A stretch of DNA of 55,404 bases from Burkholderiales bacterium (lineage in GTDB: Bacteria > Pseudomonadota > Gammaproteobacteria > Burkholderiales > Burkholderiaceae_D): positions 1 through 55,404 of the forward strand of contig JAPLQC010000007.1 of NCBI GenBank assembly GCA_026399895.1. Direction: 5' to 3'. Shown here piece by piece: positions 38,468 through 49,325 of this stretch. Position numbers and translations under genes: made by a program. Every line of letters begins with the position of its first letter. Position 1 is the stretch's first letter. A model generated the notes under the pieces. It had not been told where the DNA came from and searched no databases. It was given only the letters and a program-made list of their open reading frames with translations.

Positions 38468-38920
38468 TTAATCGAATGAGAAGAAAACTCGAAATGGCAC
38501 GCGCTTTTCGGCCCAGTAATCAGCGGCATCGCGGAAGACATCGAGCAGATTCTCACGCGCCTCGCGGTCGAATTTTTGTGTCTGCGGCAGCTGATCCAGC
38601 ACAATGAGGAAACCAGGGTGCTGACCCGCCCGGTGAATCTGATCGGTCAGGCAATCGCGCAAACCGTCGAAATTCTTGGCCAAGGATTTCGGAATATGGA
38701 AGGATTCCGCGATCGCTGCGAGCACTTGCTGACGCGTCAGTGCTTGCGAAAGATTCGCATACAAGAAATGATGTGCAAGCCGAACCGCCTCGGATTGCAG
38801 GTCAACGACCCGAAATGCGCGTATCGATTGCACGACGTTACCCGGCACGGTGCGCAGCAATTCCTCGCCAGCTTCCGGTTCCGAGATGTGTTCGTCGCGC
38901 TGAGGTAGCGCGCTGAGCAT
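38468..38920 (-). CDS. Barstar family protein
   Basis: A 150-residue protein whose C-terminal half matches the barstar (barnase inhibitor) fold: AESFHIPKSLAKNFDGLRDCLTD, FLIVLDQLP, and FDREARENLLDVFRDAADYWAEKRVPFRVFFSF. The N-terminal part (residues 1 to about 45) is an added segment. An ATG start at 38920 is preferred over a TTG 33 bp upstream. No barnase-like ribonuclease is adjacent, so it is probably one of the solitary chromosomal barstar-like proteins common in betaproteobacteria. Its partner is unknown. Confidence 0.82.
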   Translation of the reverse strand: MLSALPQRDEHISEPEAGEELLRTVPGNVVQSIRAFRVVDLQSEAVRLAHHFLYANLSQALTRQQVLAAIAESFHIPKSLAKNFDGLRDCLTDQIHRAGQHPGFLIVLDQLPQTQKFDREARENLLDVFRDAADYWAEKRVPFRVFFSFD

Positions 38921-39219
38921 GTAAATGTTCACGATCCTGTCAAGACAACTCAAAGCGCGTCGGAAAGTTATTATTATTACTACGCCGACGCGTACTGGTA
39001 CACCTAAGCCACTGCCTCAACGCCCGTCCAAATTGGGCGAATTGTTTTACGGCAAGGCGAAATCATACCTGCGCTTCGTTGCGGGAAAAACCCCTGAATC
39101 CAGATGGCATCACGAAAACTATTAAATATGACAATTATTTCGCGTAACTGTGTCTAAAATCCGTCATTCTGGCTGGATCGGGGCTTATGAGACAAAACTC
39201 ATTACAACCGGATTAAAGC
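38921..39219. other. Gap upstream of the barstar-like gene
   Basis: This 299-bp stretch has no recognisable gene, repeat or RNA. Short open frames on the plus strand have no family similarity. Confidence 0.4.
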
Positions 39220-40434
39220 TCAGATCGCGTGGAATGTTCGCGCTGAAGCTGCGGCTGAGGGCTTGAGCGCCCCAAAAAACCGCAAAACATCCTCGCGCCG
39301 GTGCAGAGTATCGATCTGGCCCAGCTCGATCAAGGAGCGGGTATAGCTTGATTCGAACAGCAAATACGAGGCAAGTGCCGCGCCCCGCCGCTCGGTGGCA
39401 CCGATCGCTGACAGCAGTGTGCGTATGGGTAGCGGCAGACTACCCGTGTGCTGGCTCGCGATGGAATCAAGGGGTTTGGATGGCGTGATTGCCAACATCT
39501 CAATCGGGCGCAGCGAAGTCTTCTGTCGTTGCTCGGGCGTTAGGATTGACAGCGTTTGGTTGATGCGGGCCATGCGCTCGATGTCGACCGATAAGCCATC
39601 GAGAAAAATACTCGACATCGCATGCCCCGCGATCTGCGCCAAACTTGGATAACCGGAAAATTCATCAAATTTTCTGCCGCTGCCACCGATATTGCCCGCC
39701 CCGATCACGAGTACCCTGTCTGCGCCGAGATGAATCGCCGGTGAGATGGGCGCCAGCTCGCGCAATGAACCGTCGCCAAAGTATTCGCAACGATCTTCAC
39801 AGTACAACGGCACCGACGGAAAAATCAGCGGAATCGCCGATGAAGCCAGCAAGTGATCGACACTAATCTGCTGCGGTACTGCTACTCGTTGGATTCGACT
39901 CCAAGGCGGTATATGCGATGCAGATTGATAAAACACCACATGGCGCCCAGCGGTATACGACGAGGCAGAAACTGCCAGCGCGTCCAGATGCCCCTGCTCC
40001 AGTGCCGCATCTAGCCGGGGCAGATCGAGCATCTTGTGCAGAAGCCCGACTAGCGGCGAGTTGTCGAGCAATGAGTTGGGCGGCGATGCATGCCATTGGC
40101 GCAGTAGCCAGCCGAATGAGAGCAGCGATAACCAACGCGCACCCGAGCGGATCACACCCATTGAATCTGCGCGATACACCTGTTCGACTTCCAAACCGCG
40201 CCAAACACTGAGCAGGTGTGAAACGCTCTGCTCAAAATTATCGGCACGACAGGCGAATGCGGTGGCGTTGATTGCGCCGGCCGAGGTCCCGCAGACAATA
40301 TCGAAGGGGTTTTTGGTCGCGGGCCAGCCGACTTCGCTCAGTAGCGAACAGATTGCCTGCAAAACACCCACCTGGTAGGCGGCACGAGCGCCGCCACCAG
40401 TCAGAAAGAGTGCAGTCTTTTGCGGCGAGGACAT
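39220..40434 (-). CDS. Patatin-like phospholipase family protein
   Basis: A 404-residue serine hydrolase of the patatin fold. It shows the oxyanion motif LTGGGARAAYQVGVL, the nucleophile elbow CGTSAGAINA with the catalytic Ser near residue 51, and FGDGSLRELAPISPA, where the catalytic Asp is followed by GS instead of the more common GG. No signal peptide is evident, so it is probably cytosolic or peripheral to the membrane. Likely activity is acyl-ester hydrolysis of phospholipids. It lies 73 bp downstream of an SDR gene on the same strand. Confidence 0.88.
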   Translation of the reverse strand: MSSPQKTALFLTGGGARAAYQVGVLQAICSLLSEVGWPATKNPFDIVCGTSAGAINATAFACRADNFEQSVSHLLSVWRGLEVEQVYRADSMGVIRSGARWLSLLSFGWLLRQWHASPPNSLLDNSPLVGLLHKMLDLPRLDAALEQGHLDALAVSASSYTAGRHVVFYQSASHIPPWSRIQRVAVPQQISVDHLLASSAIPLIFPSVPLYCEDRCEYFGDGSLRELAPISPAIHLGADRVLVIGAGNIGGSGRKFDEFSGYPSLAQIAGHAMSSIFLDGLSVDIERMARINQTLSILTPEQRQKTSLRPIEMLAITPSKPLDSIASQHTGSLPLPIRTLLSAIGATERRGAALASYLLFESSYTRSLIELGQIDTLHRREDVLRFFGALKPSAAASARTFHAI

Positions 40435-40507
40435 TGCCGCAGATTAACAGCAGCCAAGTCGCTTGCGAAGTGCCGCTCGCTACTATGGCTGGATTGCTAC
40501 AGACGAT

Positions 40508-41266
40508 TTACTTCGGCTGCATGCGGATAGCACCATCGAGTCGAATGGATTCACCGTTCAACATGCAGTTCTCGATGATGGTCTTGGCCAGTTGCGCATA
40601 CTCATGCGGCTTACCGAGACGCGGCGGGAACGGTACCATTTTGCCGAGCGAGTCTTGCACTTCCTGCGGCATGCCGAGAAGCATCGGTGTTTCAAAAATA
40701 CCCGGCGCGATAGTCATGACGCGAATACCGTTGCGCGACAAGTCACGGGCCATGGGCAAGGTCAAACCGACCACGCCAGCTTTGGAAGAACCATAGGCCG
40801 CTTGACCTACCTGGCCGTCATAGGCGGCTACCGAGGCGGTATGAATGATGACACCGCGCTCACCATTCGCATTCGGTGTGTTGTTCGCCATGGCCGCCGC
40901 AGCGAGTCGTGACATATTGAAAGTACCGACCAGATTGATGTTCACCACGCGCTGGAATACCTCGAGTGGATGCGGGCCGTCTTTACCGACAGTTTTTACG
41001 GCGGGCGCCACACCTGCGCAATTGATCAGCCCAACCACGGTACCCAGCGACTGCGCAGCAGCAACAACCGCATTGCCGTCCGCTTCCGAGGTGACATCGC
41101 ATTTCACGAACTTGCCACCGAGTTCGGCGGCCAGTTTTTCGCCCGCCTCAATCTGCAAATCTGCCAGTACAACCTTACCGCCGTTTTCGACAATCATGCG
41201 CACGGATGCAGCACCCAAACCCGAGGCACCGCCAGTCACGATAAAGACTTGGTTCTTGATATCCAT
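40508..41266 (-). CDS. SDR family dehydrogenase, 3-hydroxyacyl-CoA dehydrogenase type II-like
   Basis: A 252-residue short-chain dehydrogenase. The NAD-binding motif is [11 protein letters not shown], an Asp (LADL) suggests NAD preference, then NCAGVAPA and the catalytic Ser...YxxxK set ([17 protein letters not shown]). The overall pattern, including [23 protein letters not shown], resembles HSD17B10-like 3-hydroxyacyl-CoA dehydrogenases. It likely acts in beta-oxidation of short or branched acyl-CoAs. GGAG lies before the ATG. Confidence 0.88.
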   Translation of the reverse strand: MDIKNQVFIVTGGASGLGAASVRMIVENGGKVVLADLQIEAGEKLAAELGGKFVKCDVTSEADGNAVVAAAQSLGTVVGLINCAGVAPAVKTVGKDGPHPLEVFQRVVNINLVGTFNMSRLAAAAMANNTPNANGERGVIIHTASVAAYDGQVGQAAYGSSKAGVVGLTLPMARDLSRNGIRVMTIAPGIFETPMLLGMPQEVQDSLGKMVPFPPRLGKPHEYAQLAKTIIENCMLNGESIRLDGAIRMQPK

Positions 41267-41346
41267 AGTTACTCCAAGTGATAAGGAAATTGAGAGAGGA
41301 AGCGGTCTCTGGAAGCCGCGTCGGGCCGAATCATACCGCCACCAAA

Positions 41347-41374
41347 GACAAAGGCAGCCGAAGCTGCCTTTGTC
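41347..41374 (-). terminator. Stable hairpin after hppA
   Basis: Perfect 12-bp stem (gacaaaggcagc and complement) around a 4-base loop. On the minus strand the loop is TTCG closed by C-G, a very stable tetraloop. Only a short T-rich tail follows, so it may act as a transcript 3' end stabiliser as much as a terminator. Confidence 0.65.
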
Positions 41375-41390
41375 GGGGAAGATCGAAGAA

Positions 41391-43454
41391 TCAGCCGATC
41401 AGTCCCTGCGCCGCGAGCAGCGGCACAATCAACAGAGCGACCAAGTTAATGATCTTGATCAGCGGGTTGACTGCAGGACCCGCAGTGTCCTTGTAAGGAT
41501 CGCCAACGGTGTCACCGGTTACGGCCGCTTTATGGGCTTCGCTGCCCTTGCCGCCATGATGACCATCTTCGATGTACTTCTTCGCGTTATCCCAAGCACC
41601 GCCACCGGTACACATCGAGATAGCAACGAACAAGCCGGTCACAATCGTGCCCATCAACAAGCCGCCAAGCGCCTTCGGACCAAGCACCACACCGACTACG
41701 ATTGGCACGACCACCGGCAGCAGCGACGGCACCATCATCTCCTTGATCGCCGCGACCGTCAGCATGTCAACCGCCTTGCCGTACTCTGGCTTGGCAGTGC
41801 CCTCCATGATGCCCGGAATCTCGCGGAACTGACGTCGTACCTCTTCCACCACCGAACCCGCGGCGCGGCCAACCGCTTCCATCGCCATCGCACCGAACAG
41901 GAAGGGGATCAAGCCACCGATGAACAAGCCAATGATAACCATCGGATCCGACAAGTCGAAGGTGACGTTGATGCCACGCTCATGTAGTGCATGGGTGTAG
42001 TCGGCGAACAAAACCAGCGCCGCCAAACCAGCCGAGCCAATCGCGTAGCCTTTGGTAACTGCTTTAGTGGTGTTACCGACAGCATCGAGCGGGTCAGTAA
42101 TGTCACGCACACTCGCAGGCAGATTCGACATCTCGGCGATACCACCGGCGTTATCGGTGATCGGGCCGTAAGCATCGAGTGCAACGATGATGCCTGCCAT
42201 CGACAGCATTGCTGTCGCTGCGACCGCGATGCCGTACAAGCCAGCCAGCGAATACGAAACAAAGATACCTGCGCACACGAACAGTACCGGCCATGCCGTG
42301 GATTTCATCGAAATGCCGATACCAGCGATGATGTTCGTCGCGTGCCCGGTGGTCGATGCCTGTGCAATATGCTTGACCGGATGGAAATCGGTACCGGTGT
42401 AGTACTCGGTGATCCAGACCATAGCTGCCGTCAGTACCAGACCAACGATGCACGAGCCAAACAAGGCCATCGCAGAGGCGCTGCGGTCATCAGCAAGCGC
42501 GAGTGGTTCCGGGAACAAGGCCGTGGTCACAAAGTAAAACGCGATTAGCGACAGCACACCGGACACGATCAGACCGCGATACAGTGCCGGCATGACGTTC
42601 TTCATGTCCGGGCTAGCTTTAACGAACATTACGCCGATGATGGAAGCGATGATCGACACGCCACCCAGAATCAGCGGATAGATAACCGCTTCTGTCTTGC
42701 CCGACACTGCCATCAAAGCGCCCAGTGCCATGGTGGCAATCAGCGTCACGGCATAGGTCTCGAACAAGTCAGCCGCCATACCCGCGCAGTCACCAACGTT
42801 ATCGCCGACGTTATCGGCAATCACCGCCGGGTTACGTGGATCATCCTCGGGAATACCTGCCTCGACTTTACCCACCAAGTCAGCGCCGACGTCAGCGCCC
42901 TTGGTGAAGATGCCGCCACCGAGTCGGGCGAAGATCGAGATCAGCGACGAACCAAACGCGAAGCCGAGCAATGGCTTCAGGGTGACGGGGTCAGCGTGCT
43001 CGAGACCACCAATCAACCAGAAGAAGATCGATACGCCGAGCAGGCCGAGACCAACCACCAGCATGCCGGTGATTGCGCCACCACGGAACGCAACGTCGAG
43101 CGCCGGGCCGATGCCTTGCGTTGCCGCTTGCGCGGTACGCACGTTGGCACTCACCGACACATTCATACCGATGAAGCCGCAAGCACCTGACAGCACTGCG
43201 CCGAGCACGAAGCCGGCAGCGGTGGGCAGATCAAGGAAAATACCAATCAAGATCGCTAGTACCACGCCGACCATTGCAATGGCCTGGTACTGACGTGCCA
43301 GATAAGCTGCTGCGCCCGCCTGAATCGCTGCAGCAATTTCCTGCATGCGCTCATTGCCGGGGTCCTTGCTCATAATCCAGCTGCGCGAGATCAAGCCATA
43401 GATCACGGCAATTACGCCGCACGCTACGGCAAACCATAAGCCTGTCGATGCCAT
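41391..43454 (-). CDS. hppA: K+-independent proton-translocating pyrophosphatase
   Basis: Integral-membrane pyrophosphatase that pumps H+ with the energy of PPi hydrolysis. The 687-residue protein has many transmembrane helices. The catalytic loops include [20 protein letters not shown] and [22 protein letters not shown]. The motif GNTTKA has Lys where K+-dependent enzymes have Ala, indicating the K+-independent H+ type. Start at [10 protein letters not shown] is set by GGAGGAG seven bases upstream. Separated from adk by a terminator. Confidence 0.96.
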   Translation of the reverse strand: MASTGLWFAVACGVIAVIYGLISRSWIMSKDPGNERMQEIAAAIQAGAAAYLARQYQAIAMVGVVLAILIGIFLDLPTAAGFVLGAVLSGACGFIGMNVSVSANVRTAQAATQGIGPALDVAFRGGAITGMLVVGLGLLGVSIFFWLIGGLEHADPVTLKPLLGFAFGSSLISIFARLGGGIFTKGADVGADLVGKVEAGIPEDDPRNPAVIADNVGDNVGDCAGMAADLFETYAVTLIATMALGALMAVSGKTEAVIYPLILGGVSIIASIIGVMFVKASPDMKNVMPALYRGLIVSGVLSLIAFYFVTTALFPEPLALADDRSASAMALFGSCIVGLVLTAAMVWITEYYTGTDFHPVKHIAQASTTGHATNIIAGIGISMKSTAWPVLFVCAGIFVSYSLAGLYGIAVAATAMLSMAGIIVALDAYGPITDNAGGIAEMSNLPASVRDITDPLDAVGNTTKAVTKGYAIGSAGLAALVLFADYTHALHERGINVTFDLSDPMVIIGLFIGGLIPFLFGAMAMEAVGRAAGSVVEEVRRQFREIPGIMEGTAKPEYGKAVDMLTVAAIKEMMVPSLLPVVVPIVVGVVLGPKALGGLLMGTIVTGLFVAISMCTGGGAWDNAKKYIEDGHHGGKGSEAHKAAVTGDTVGDPYKDTAGPAVNPLIKIINLVALLIVPLLAAQGLIG

Positions 43455-43605
43455 ACGTCTCCTCCAGAAGTACCTACCAATTATGAAAACTACCGTTCCA
43501 GCTCGATTCGGCTGGTTCGATTGCTGCCACCACACTACCGACATGGGCGATGTACGCCCATGCCAAGTCTCGAATATCAACTAGTCGTCTTAACAACGCG
43601 CGAGC

Positions 43606-43640
43606 AAATAAAAAGCGGACCCATAGTCCGCTGTTATTTA
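43606..43640 (-). terminator. Intrinsic terminator after adk
   Basis: On the minus strand, stem agcggac / gtccgct with a 5-base loop, followed by TTTTATTT. It closes the exbB-to-adk series. Confidence 0.85.
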
Positions 43641-43645
43641 CAACT

Positions 43646-44356
<711 letters not shown>

Positions 44357-44436
44357 TTATTGTCAGATGTTTAGCTTGCCCGAAACTTACCACAGAATAC
44401 GCTGCGCCCTTTTGGTTGATGCATGATTGAACTTGC

Positions 44437-45189
44437 TCAAACGGCAAAATGCTTTCGCACGCGCTCGAGATCTTCAGGTGTATCGATGCCAGCTGCCGGC
44501 GCTTCATCAACTAGATGAACCGCGATGCGGTGACCATGCCACAGCACACGCAACTGCTCCAGCGCTTCAATGGTTTCCAGCGGTGAAACAGCAAGCTTGG
44601 GGTAGCGCAGCAGAAAATCGCGCCGATAGGCGTAAATGCCGATGTGTCGTAACGGTGTGTAATGCGGCGGCATGGATTGCGTGTCGCGCGCAAATCCGTC
44701 GCGGTGCCATGGCAGCGGCGCGCGCGAAAACATCAGCGCATCACCCTTGGCATCAAGCACGACCTTCACGACATTCGAATTGAATACTTCGGCGATCTGA
44801 TGGATCGGGTGCGCCGCGGTCGCCATCGGGGTACTTGCGTTGACACGCTCGGCGCAAGCATTGATGAGCTCTGGATCGATCAGCGGCTCATCACCCTGCA
44901 CATTTACAATCACCGCATCATCAGGCAAAGGTAAATCCGCGGCTATCTCGGCAATGCGGTCTGTGCCGGAGGGATGGTCAGCGCGCGTCATTCTTACCTC
45001 GACACCAGCCTGCTCACATGCAGCTACCACCATTGCGTGATCAGTGGCGACAATCACGCGCGACGCGTTCGATAAAGCCGCGCGCTCGGCAACACGCACC
45101 ACCATCGGTTTGCCCGCAATATCAGCCAGTGGCTTATCCGGCAGGCGGGTAGAAGCCATACGTGCCGGGATGATGACGATAAAAGACAT
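44437..45189 (-). CDS. kdsB: 3-deoxy-manno-octulosonate cytidylyltransferase
   Basis: Activates Kdo as CMP-Kdo for lipopolysaccharide synthesis. The 250-residue protein has [39 protein letters not shown], and the C-terminal [15 protein letters not shown] with [13 protein letters not shown]. It is directly upstream of adk and 13 bp downstream of the Trm112-like gene. Neighbouring lpxK also belongs to lipid A synthesis. Confidence 0.97.
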   Translation of the reverse strand: MSFIVIIPARMASTRLPDKPLADIAGKPMVVRVAERAALSNASRVIVATDHAMVVAACEQAGVEVRMTRADHPSGTDRIAEIAADLPLPDDAVIVNVQGDEPLIDPELINACAERVNASTPMATAAHPIHQIAEVFNSNVVKVVLDAKGDALMFSRAPLPWHRDGFARDTQSMPPHYTPLRHIGIYAYRRDFLLRYPKLAVSPLETIEALEQLRVLWHGHRIAVHLVDEAPAAGIDTPEDLERVRKHFAV

Positions 45190-45202
45190 CCGGCAGGTCA
45201 GC

Positions 45203-45388
45203 TTATTTTTCTTGGACAGCGGGCGCGTTCAAATCGCGCGCTTCGTCAGCCCACATGATGGGTATACCGTCACGAATCGGATACGCAAGCCGATCACCAT
45301 TGCAAATCAGCTCTTGCGCTTCTTTGTCGTATTTCAACGGGCCCTTGCAAAGCGGACAGACCAAGATATCAAGTAGTCGAGCGTCCAC
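45203..45388 (-). CDS. Trm112 family protein (YcaR-like)
   Basis: A 61-residue protein starting (M)[20 protein letters not shown]. It has a CxxC pair and ends with a DGIPIM segment, the standard small Trm112/YcaR protein between lpxK and kdsB. The GTG start at 45388 matches the family N-terminus and overlaps the lpxK 3' end by 20 bp. An ATG 15 bp upstream is possible. The bacterial function is not settled. Confidence 0.9.
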   Translation of the reverse strand: MDARLLDILVCPLCKGPLKYDKEAQELICNGDRLAYPIRDGIPIMWADEARDLNAPAVQEK

Positions 45389-46487
45389 GCAGTGTCTCCA
45401 CAATGTTATCGATCAGAGGCTCAGCGATTGTCGCTGTCACCGGCACCACCCACAAACGCGCGTCATTGGCGAGCGTGTTAATGCGAGCGCATTTTACTGC
45501 ATCCTTTTCGGTGATCAGGATCATGTCGGCGCTCACCATCGCAAAGGGATTGTGCCGGTAGTCAAAATGATCTGGCAGCGCAAGAGTATCGGCCAGCGCG
45601 ATACCGTGTTTACTCAACATATCGAAAAATCGCTGCGGGTGACCGATCCCCGCTGCCGCAACAATGCGCTTGCCACTGGATATCGTCGATAGCGGTTGTC
45701 GTTGCGAGGGTTGATTAAGGCGCTCAGCGAATTCTGCTTGCAGCGTCATGTGATGAATGTCAGCGGTCGGTAGCAGTTTTGGTATTGCGTCGGAGGGTTC
45801 ATTAGATTGTGTGTCGAATGAAGCGCTAAATGTCGCGCTAGATGTCGCGTTAGATATCTCGATGCATGGCGCTGCTGCCGTATTCACCACAAAAAAATCC
45901 GAGCGGCGCGATGCCGGCTCACGCAGCGGCCCGGCGGGCAATAGCCAGCCATTGCCATGACCGCGCGAATCACATATCTGAATCTCGAGCGCGCGCGCAA
46001 GTGCGTAGTGCTGCAATCCATCGTCTGAAATCACAATATCGACTTCCGGATGTGTACGCAGCAACTGCTGCCCCGCCTCTACCCGACGGCGGCCGACCAC
46101 CACCGGCACACCGGTTCGCTGCATGATCAGCAAGGGCTCATCACCTGCTGCCTGGTAGTCACTATCAACGTATACCTCGGTTACCTGATCATGCTGTACG
46201 CCATAGCCACGCGAGATCACACCGGGGTGCCAACCACGCGCACGTAATTGCTCTACCAGCCAGATCACAAAAGGGGTTTTGCCGGTACCACCCACAAAAA
46301 TGTTACCCACCACAATCACCGGCACGGGCAAACGCGTTTGTTGCAATAACCCAAGCGCATACAGCGCTCGACGTATCAGTAGCAGCAGCCCATACAGCCC
46401 AGCCAGCGGCGTTAGCATCCAAGCCGCCCACGAGCGGCTCTGCCACAAGCGCATGAGCTGAGACTCAAGTCGTGAGCGCGCGATCAT
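45369..46487 (-). CDS. lpxK: Tetraacyldisaccharide 4'-kinase
   Basis: Membrane-associated P-loop kinase that phosphorylates the lipid A precursor at the 4' position. The 372-residue protein has an N-terminal hydrophobic anchor ([15 protein letters not shown]), P-loop [19 protein letters not shown], the following GVISRGYG, and [11 protein letters not shown] segment near residues 210-235 ([14 protein letters not shown]) comes from three 12-bp in-frame repeats and is likely an expanded surface loop. The ATG overlaps the exbD stop (ATGA). Confidence 0.95.
   Translation of the reverse strand: MIARSRLESQLMRLWQSRSWAAWMLTPLAGLYGLLLLIRRALYALGLLQQTRLPVPVIVVGNIFVGGTGKTPFVIWLVEQLRARGWHPGVISRGYGVQHDQVTEVYVDSDYQAAGDEPLLIMQRTGVPVVVGRRRVEAGQQLLRTHPEVDIVISDDGLQHYALARALEIQICDSRGHGNGWLLPAGPLREPASRRSDFFVVNTAAAPCIEISNATSSATFSASFDTQSNEPSDAIPKLLPTADIHHMTLQAEFAERLNQPSQRQPLSTISSGKRIVAAAGIGHPQRFFDMLSKHGIALADTLALPDHFDYRHNPFAMVSADMILITEKDAVKCARINTLANDARLWVVPVTATIAEPLIDNIVETLRGRSTT
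45823..45858. repeat. Three 12-bp in-frame tandem units inside lpxK
   Basis: Units gcgctaaatgtc, gcgctagatgtc and gcgttagatatc are contiguous. On the coding strand they give the tetrapeptides [12 protein letters not shown]. The frame is kept. Confidence 0.8.
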
Positions 46488-46903
46488 TTGGGCGGATTCC
46501 GCGTTGCGAATGACAGCTTCTGCAATCCTGCGAGTCGCGCTGCCTCCATCACATTCACGACGGATTGATGACTGGTCATTGCATCGGCATGAATTTCAAG
46601 CACGCAGTCCTTGTCAGCACCGGCCGCTTGCTTGAGCACGATGGAGAGCGCACTTGGATCGATCACGCCCAAGCGGCGGCTATCCACCGCTACACTGCCG
46701 CTCGCATCAATCGCGACTGACACGGTTTTTGGCTGGGCGGGAGCGGCATTGTTACTCGCGGTCGGTAGGCTTAACTTCAGCGCACTGAACTTGCTGAATG
46801 TCGTGCTGACCATCAGGAAAATCAGAATCACCAACAGTACGTCGATGAACGCAATCAGGTTCACCTCCGGCGTGTCGCGGCGTGGTGATTTACGAAATTT
46901 CAT
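46484..46903 (-). CDS. exbD: Biopolymer transport protein ExbD/TolR
   Basis: Inner-membrane protein with one N-terminal transmembrane helix (VNLIAFIDVLLVILIFLMVS), including the proton-path Asp in IDVLL, and a periplasmic domain. It works with ExbB to energise TonB- or TolA-type systems. Start chosen at MKFRKSPRRDTPEVN, which overlaps the exbB stop by 14 bp and gives 139 residues. In-frame starts slightly upstream lie inside exbB. No tonB is seen nearby. Confidence 0.93.
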   Translation of the reverse strand: MKFRKSPRRDTPEVNLIAFIDVLLVILIFLMVSTTFSKFSALKLSLPTASNNAAPAQPKTVSVAIDASGSVAVDSRRLGVIDPSALSIVLKQAAGADKDCVLEIHADAMTSHQSVVNVMEAARLAGLQKLSFATRNPPK

Positions 46904-47510
46904 CAGCATCCGTTGTTTCAGAGAGTGCATTCACCAGCCGCAACGCCTGCTGCTCCAGTTCAAGCACCCGACTATCCACCAAGGCATGAAAATGTCGGTG
47001 AAACATCAGCGCTGGCATTGCAACCGCCAAGCCGAATGCCGTGTTGTACAAGGCAACCGAGATGCCATGCGCAACACGCAGCGGATCAGCACCAGCCACA
47101 TCCTGCGCTCCGAACAGTTCGATCATCCCGATGACGGTACCGAACAAACCCATCAAGGGCGCGAGTGTCGCCACGGTGCCCAATGCAGTCAGGTAGCGCT
47201 CGAGTCCGTGCGTTGCAATGCGCCCAGCCTCCTCGACGGCTTGTAGCATGCGCTCGCGCGGCGCGCCTTTCTTGCGCAAACCAGCGGCAAGGACGCTGCC
47301 CAAGGGCGAGTGCCGCTCAAGCTCGTTGATATGCTCGGCGCTTACCGGTCCGGCACGTGCCACGGAAATGACTTCATTCAGCAGCGTGGGCGGCAGAACC
47401 CGCGATGTCCGCAGGTACAGTATTCTTTCGACGATCACGGTGACCGCGACAATCGATGCAACGAGCAAAAACCAGATGGGCCAACCAGCGGCCTGGATGA
47501 GCGAGAACAA
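46890..47510 (-). CDS. exbB: MotA/TolQ/ExbB proton channel family protein
   Basis: Inner-membrane partner of ExbD. The 206-residue protein has an N-terminal helix (GWPIWFLLVASIVAVTVIVER), a cytosolic loop, and two further helices with GTVATLAPLMGLFGTVIGMIELF and ISVALYNTAFGLAVAMPALM. The start appears to be TTG with CGGAG upstream, since no ATG or GTG fits the family start MFSLIQAAG. It is first in the series that leads through lpxK and kdsB to adk. Confidence 0.93.
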   Translation of the reverse strand: MFSLIQAAGWPIWFLLVASIVAVTVIVERILYLRTSRVLPPTLLNEVISVARAGPVSAEHINELERHSPLGSVLAAGLRKKGAPRERMLQAVEEAGRIATHGLERYLTALGTVATLAPLMGLFGTVIGMIELFGAQDVAGADPLRVAHGISVALYNTAFGLAVAMPALMFHRHFHALVDSRVLELEQQALRLVNALSETTDADEIS

Positions 47511-47878
47511 GTGCCGACTCCGAGTTCAGGAAAAACAGCGTGCGACTGTATCTGCTTCACTTTCAGCGGGCAAGGCAAGCGACCATAGCGTTGGCACTTT
47601 GATATTGATCACTTGACGGGCGAGGCGGATTCACGGACTTTTCCACTGATCTTGTGGACAACTTTGTGGGCAACCCCCCTTGGGCGGTCTGAAGTACTTG
47701 ATTTTGCGGGCTTTTCTGCGCTGCTGAAGAAACCGGCTACGGCCACTTTATCTCAACAAATCAAGGACTTAGCCTTGTTTAAACGCAGTGGTCGGTGGCA
47801 GCCTTGTCCGACATCTCAGATCGGGAAAATTGTGGAAAGCCTAGTGGTACCGGGGACTTTACTGGAGGAAACCGTTTG
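47511..47878. other. Divergent intergenic region exbB / xseA
   Basis: A 368-bp stretch with no convincing gene. An open frame from a TTG at 47613 ends in the TGATG of the xseA start but has no family similarity. Two near-repeats, cttgtggacaa and ctttgtgggcaa (47651-47673), are weakly DnaA-box-like. No clear promoter was found for either gene. Confidence 0.4.
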
Positions 47879-49213
47879 ATGCCTGACAATTCCGGCGGGG
47901 AAATACTCACGGTCACGCAGCTGAACCAAGCGGTCTCGCGCCTGCTCGAGCGGAGCTTTCCGCTGGCGTGGGTCAGTGGCGAAATCTCCAACGTGACCCG
48001 CGCCGCCTCCGGGCATTGGTACTTCACCCTGAAAGATGCCGGCGCCCAAGTGCGTGCAGTCATGTTCCGCAGCCGCGCCCAGTACGTCGACTTCAACCCG
48101 CGCGAAGGCGACAAGGTTGAAGTTCGCGCCACAGTCGGACTATATGCCGCGCGCGGCGACTTCCAGCTCAACGTCGAGGTGATGCGCAAAGCGGGTATCG
48201 GCAACTTGTACGAGGCCTTCCTCCGGCTCAAGGCCAAGCTTGAATCCGAGGGCTTGTTCGACCCCACCCGCAAGCGCTCACTTCCCGAATTTCCCAGAGC
48301 TATCGGTGTGGTTACCAGCCCGCAAGCAGCGGCATTGCGCGACCTTATCAGCGCATTTCGTCGGCGCGCGCCGCATGTGCAACTCATCATCTACCCAACC
48401 CTGGTACAGGGCGAGGGCTCGGCAGAGCAGATTGCACGCGCAATCCAAACCGCCTCGGAGCGCGCCGAATGCGATCTGCTGATCGTCACCCGCGGCGGTG
48501 GCAGCCTGGAAGATCTTTGGTCATTCAATGATGAGCGTGTCGCGCGCGCGATTGCGGCCTGCACGATGCCGGTCATCTCCGGCGTTGGCCATGAGACGGA
48601 TGTCACGATTGCCGACTTTGTCGCTGATTTACGCGCGCCCACGCCGACCGCCGCCGCCGAGCTGGCCGCCACCGCGCGTGCGGACTGGCTAGATCATCTC
48701 GGTCAGCTCGCCTACGGGCTGCAGGGCGCGCTGCGTCGGCATCTGGACGAGCGCGCGCAAACGCTCGACTGGCTGGCGCGACGGGTGCAAAGTCCGCAAG
48801 CCGCCGTTCGGCAACATGAACTCAGGCTGGCCACCTTGCAGACCCGACTCCGCCATGCCGGCAAAGCCCCGCTCGCCAACTTACGATTCACATTAACCCA
48901 ACGCTCACAACGGCTGAGACATGCGCTACCCGATACCGAGTTACTGCGGGCAAGACTCTCCGCGCACTCGCAGCAGCTGAGCACCCGTTTTGCTAGCCAA
49001 TACGCCGCCGCCACCCACCAATACGATAGCCTGCGCGCCCAGCTTGAGCTGCTGGCGCCACAGCGAACGCTGGAGCGCGGCTACGCCATTGTGCAAGACG
49101 CCGAGGGCCGAATCCTGCGCGATACCGCCGACTTGGCCGAGAAAGAGTCGATTGAGCTGCGGCTGGCCAAAGGACAGGCGCACATCAAGATTGCCAAGGT
49201 CAGCCAACGATAA
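47879..49213 (+). CDS. xseA: Exodeoxyribonuclease VII large subunit
   Basis: Catalytic subunit of exonuclease VII, which degrades single-stranded DNA with XseB. The 444-residue protein has an N-terminal OB fold ([46 protein letters not shown]), the central catalytic region ([49 protein letters not shown]) and a C-terminal helical region ending with an ERGYAIV motif. The ATG is set by GGAGGA nine bases upstream. Confidence 0.97.
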   Translation: MPDNSGGEILTVTQLNQAVSRLLERSFPLAWVSGEISNVTRAASGHWYFTLKDAGAQVRAVMFRSRAQYVDFNPREGDKVEVRATVGLYAARGDFQLNVEVMRKAGIGNLYEAFLRLKAKLESEGLFDPTRKRSLPEFPRAIGVVTSPQAAALRDLISAFRRRAPHVQLIIYPTLVQGEGSAEQIARAIQTASERAECDLLIVTRGGGSLEDLWSFNDERVARAIAACTMPVISGVGHETDVTIADFVADLRAPTPTAAAELAATARADWLDHLGQLAYGLQGALRRHLDERAQTLDWLARRVQSPQAAVRQHELRLATLQTRLRHAGKAPLANLRFTLTQRSQRLRHALPDTELLRARLSAHSQQLSTRFASQYAAATHQYDSLRAQLELLAPQRTLERGYAIVQDAEGRILRDTADLAEKESIELRLAKGQAHIKIAKVSQR

Positions 49214-49325
49214 CGGCTGGTTCCGCTATACTTCGCGCGGCTTGACAAAGGCGCAAGGTTTTTCCGGCGCCTTGGTCAACAGTAACCCTCACAACAAGAC
49301 ACGTACTCAACCCTCAGGAGGAGTC

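Noticed and set aside
38925..39125. Plus-strand open frame of 66 codons upstream of the barstar-like gene
   Set aside because: No homology, no ribosome site, and Arg/Pro/Thr-rich composition typical of noncoding DNA.
47651..47673. Two near matches to the DnaA box (tgtggacaa, tgtgggcaa) in the exbB-xseA gap
   Set aside because: They miss the consensus by one and two bases. There are only two, with no AT-rich unwinding region and no dnaA or dnaN nearby. Not an origin.
47613..47879. Open frame of 88 codons ending in the xseA start (TGATG)
   Set aside because: It begins at TTG without a clear ribosome site and has no recognisable domain. The xseA ribosome site accounts for the conserved part.
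49068..49325. N-terminal extension of the PuuD-type gene back into xseA
   Set aside because: The upstream open frame is the shadow of xseA. A strong ribosome site just before the ATG at 49326 sets the start.
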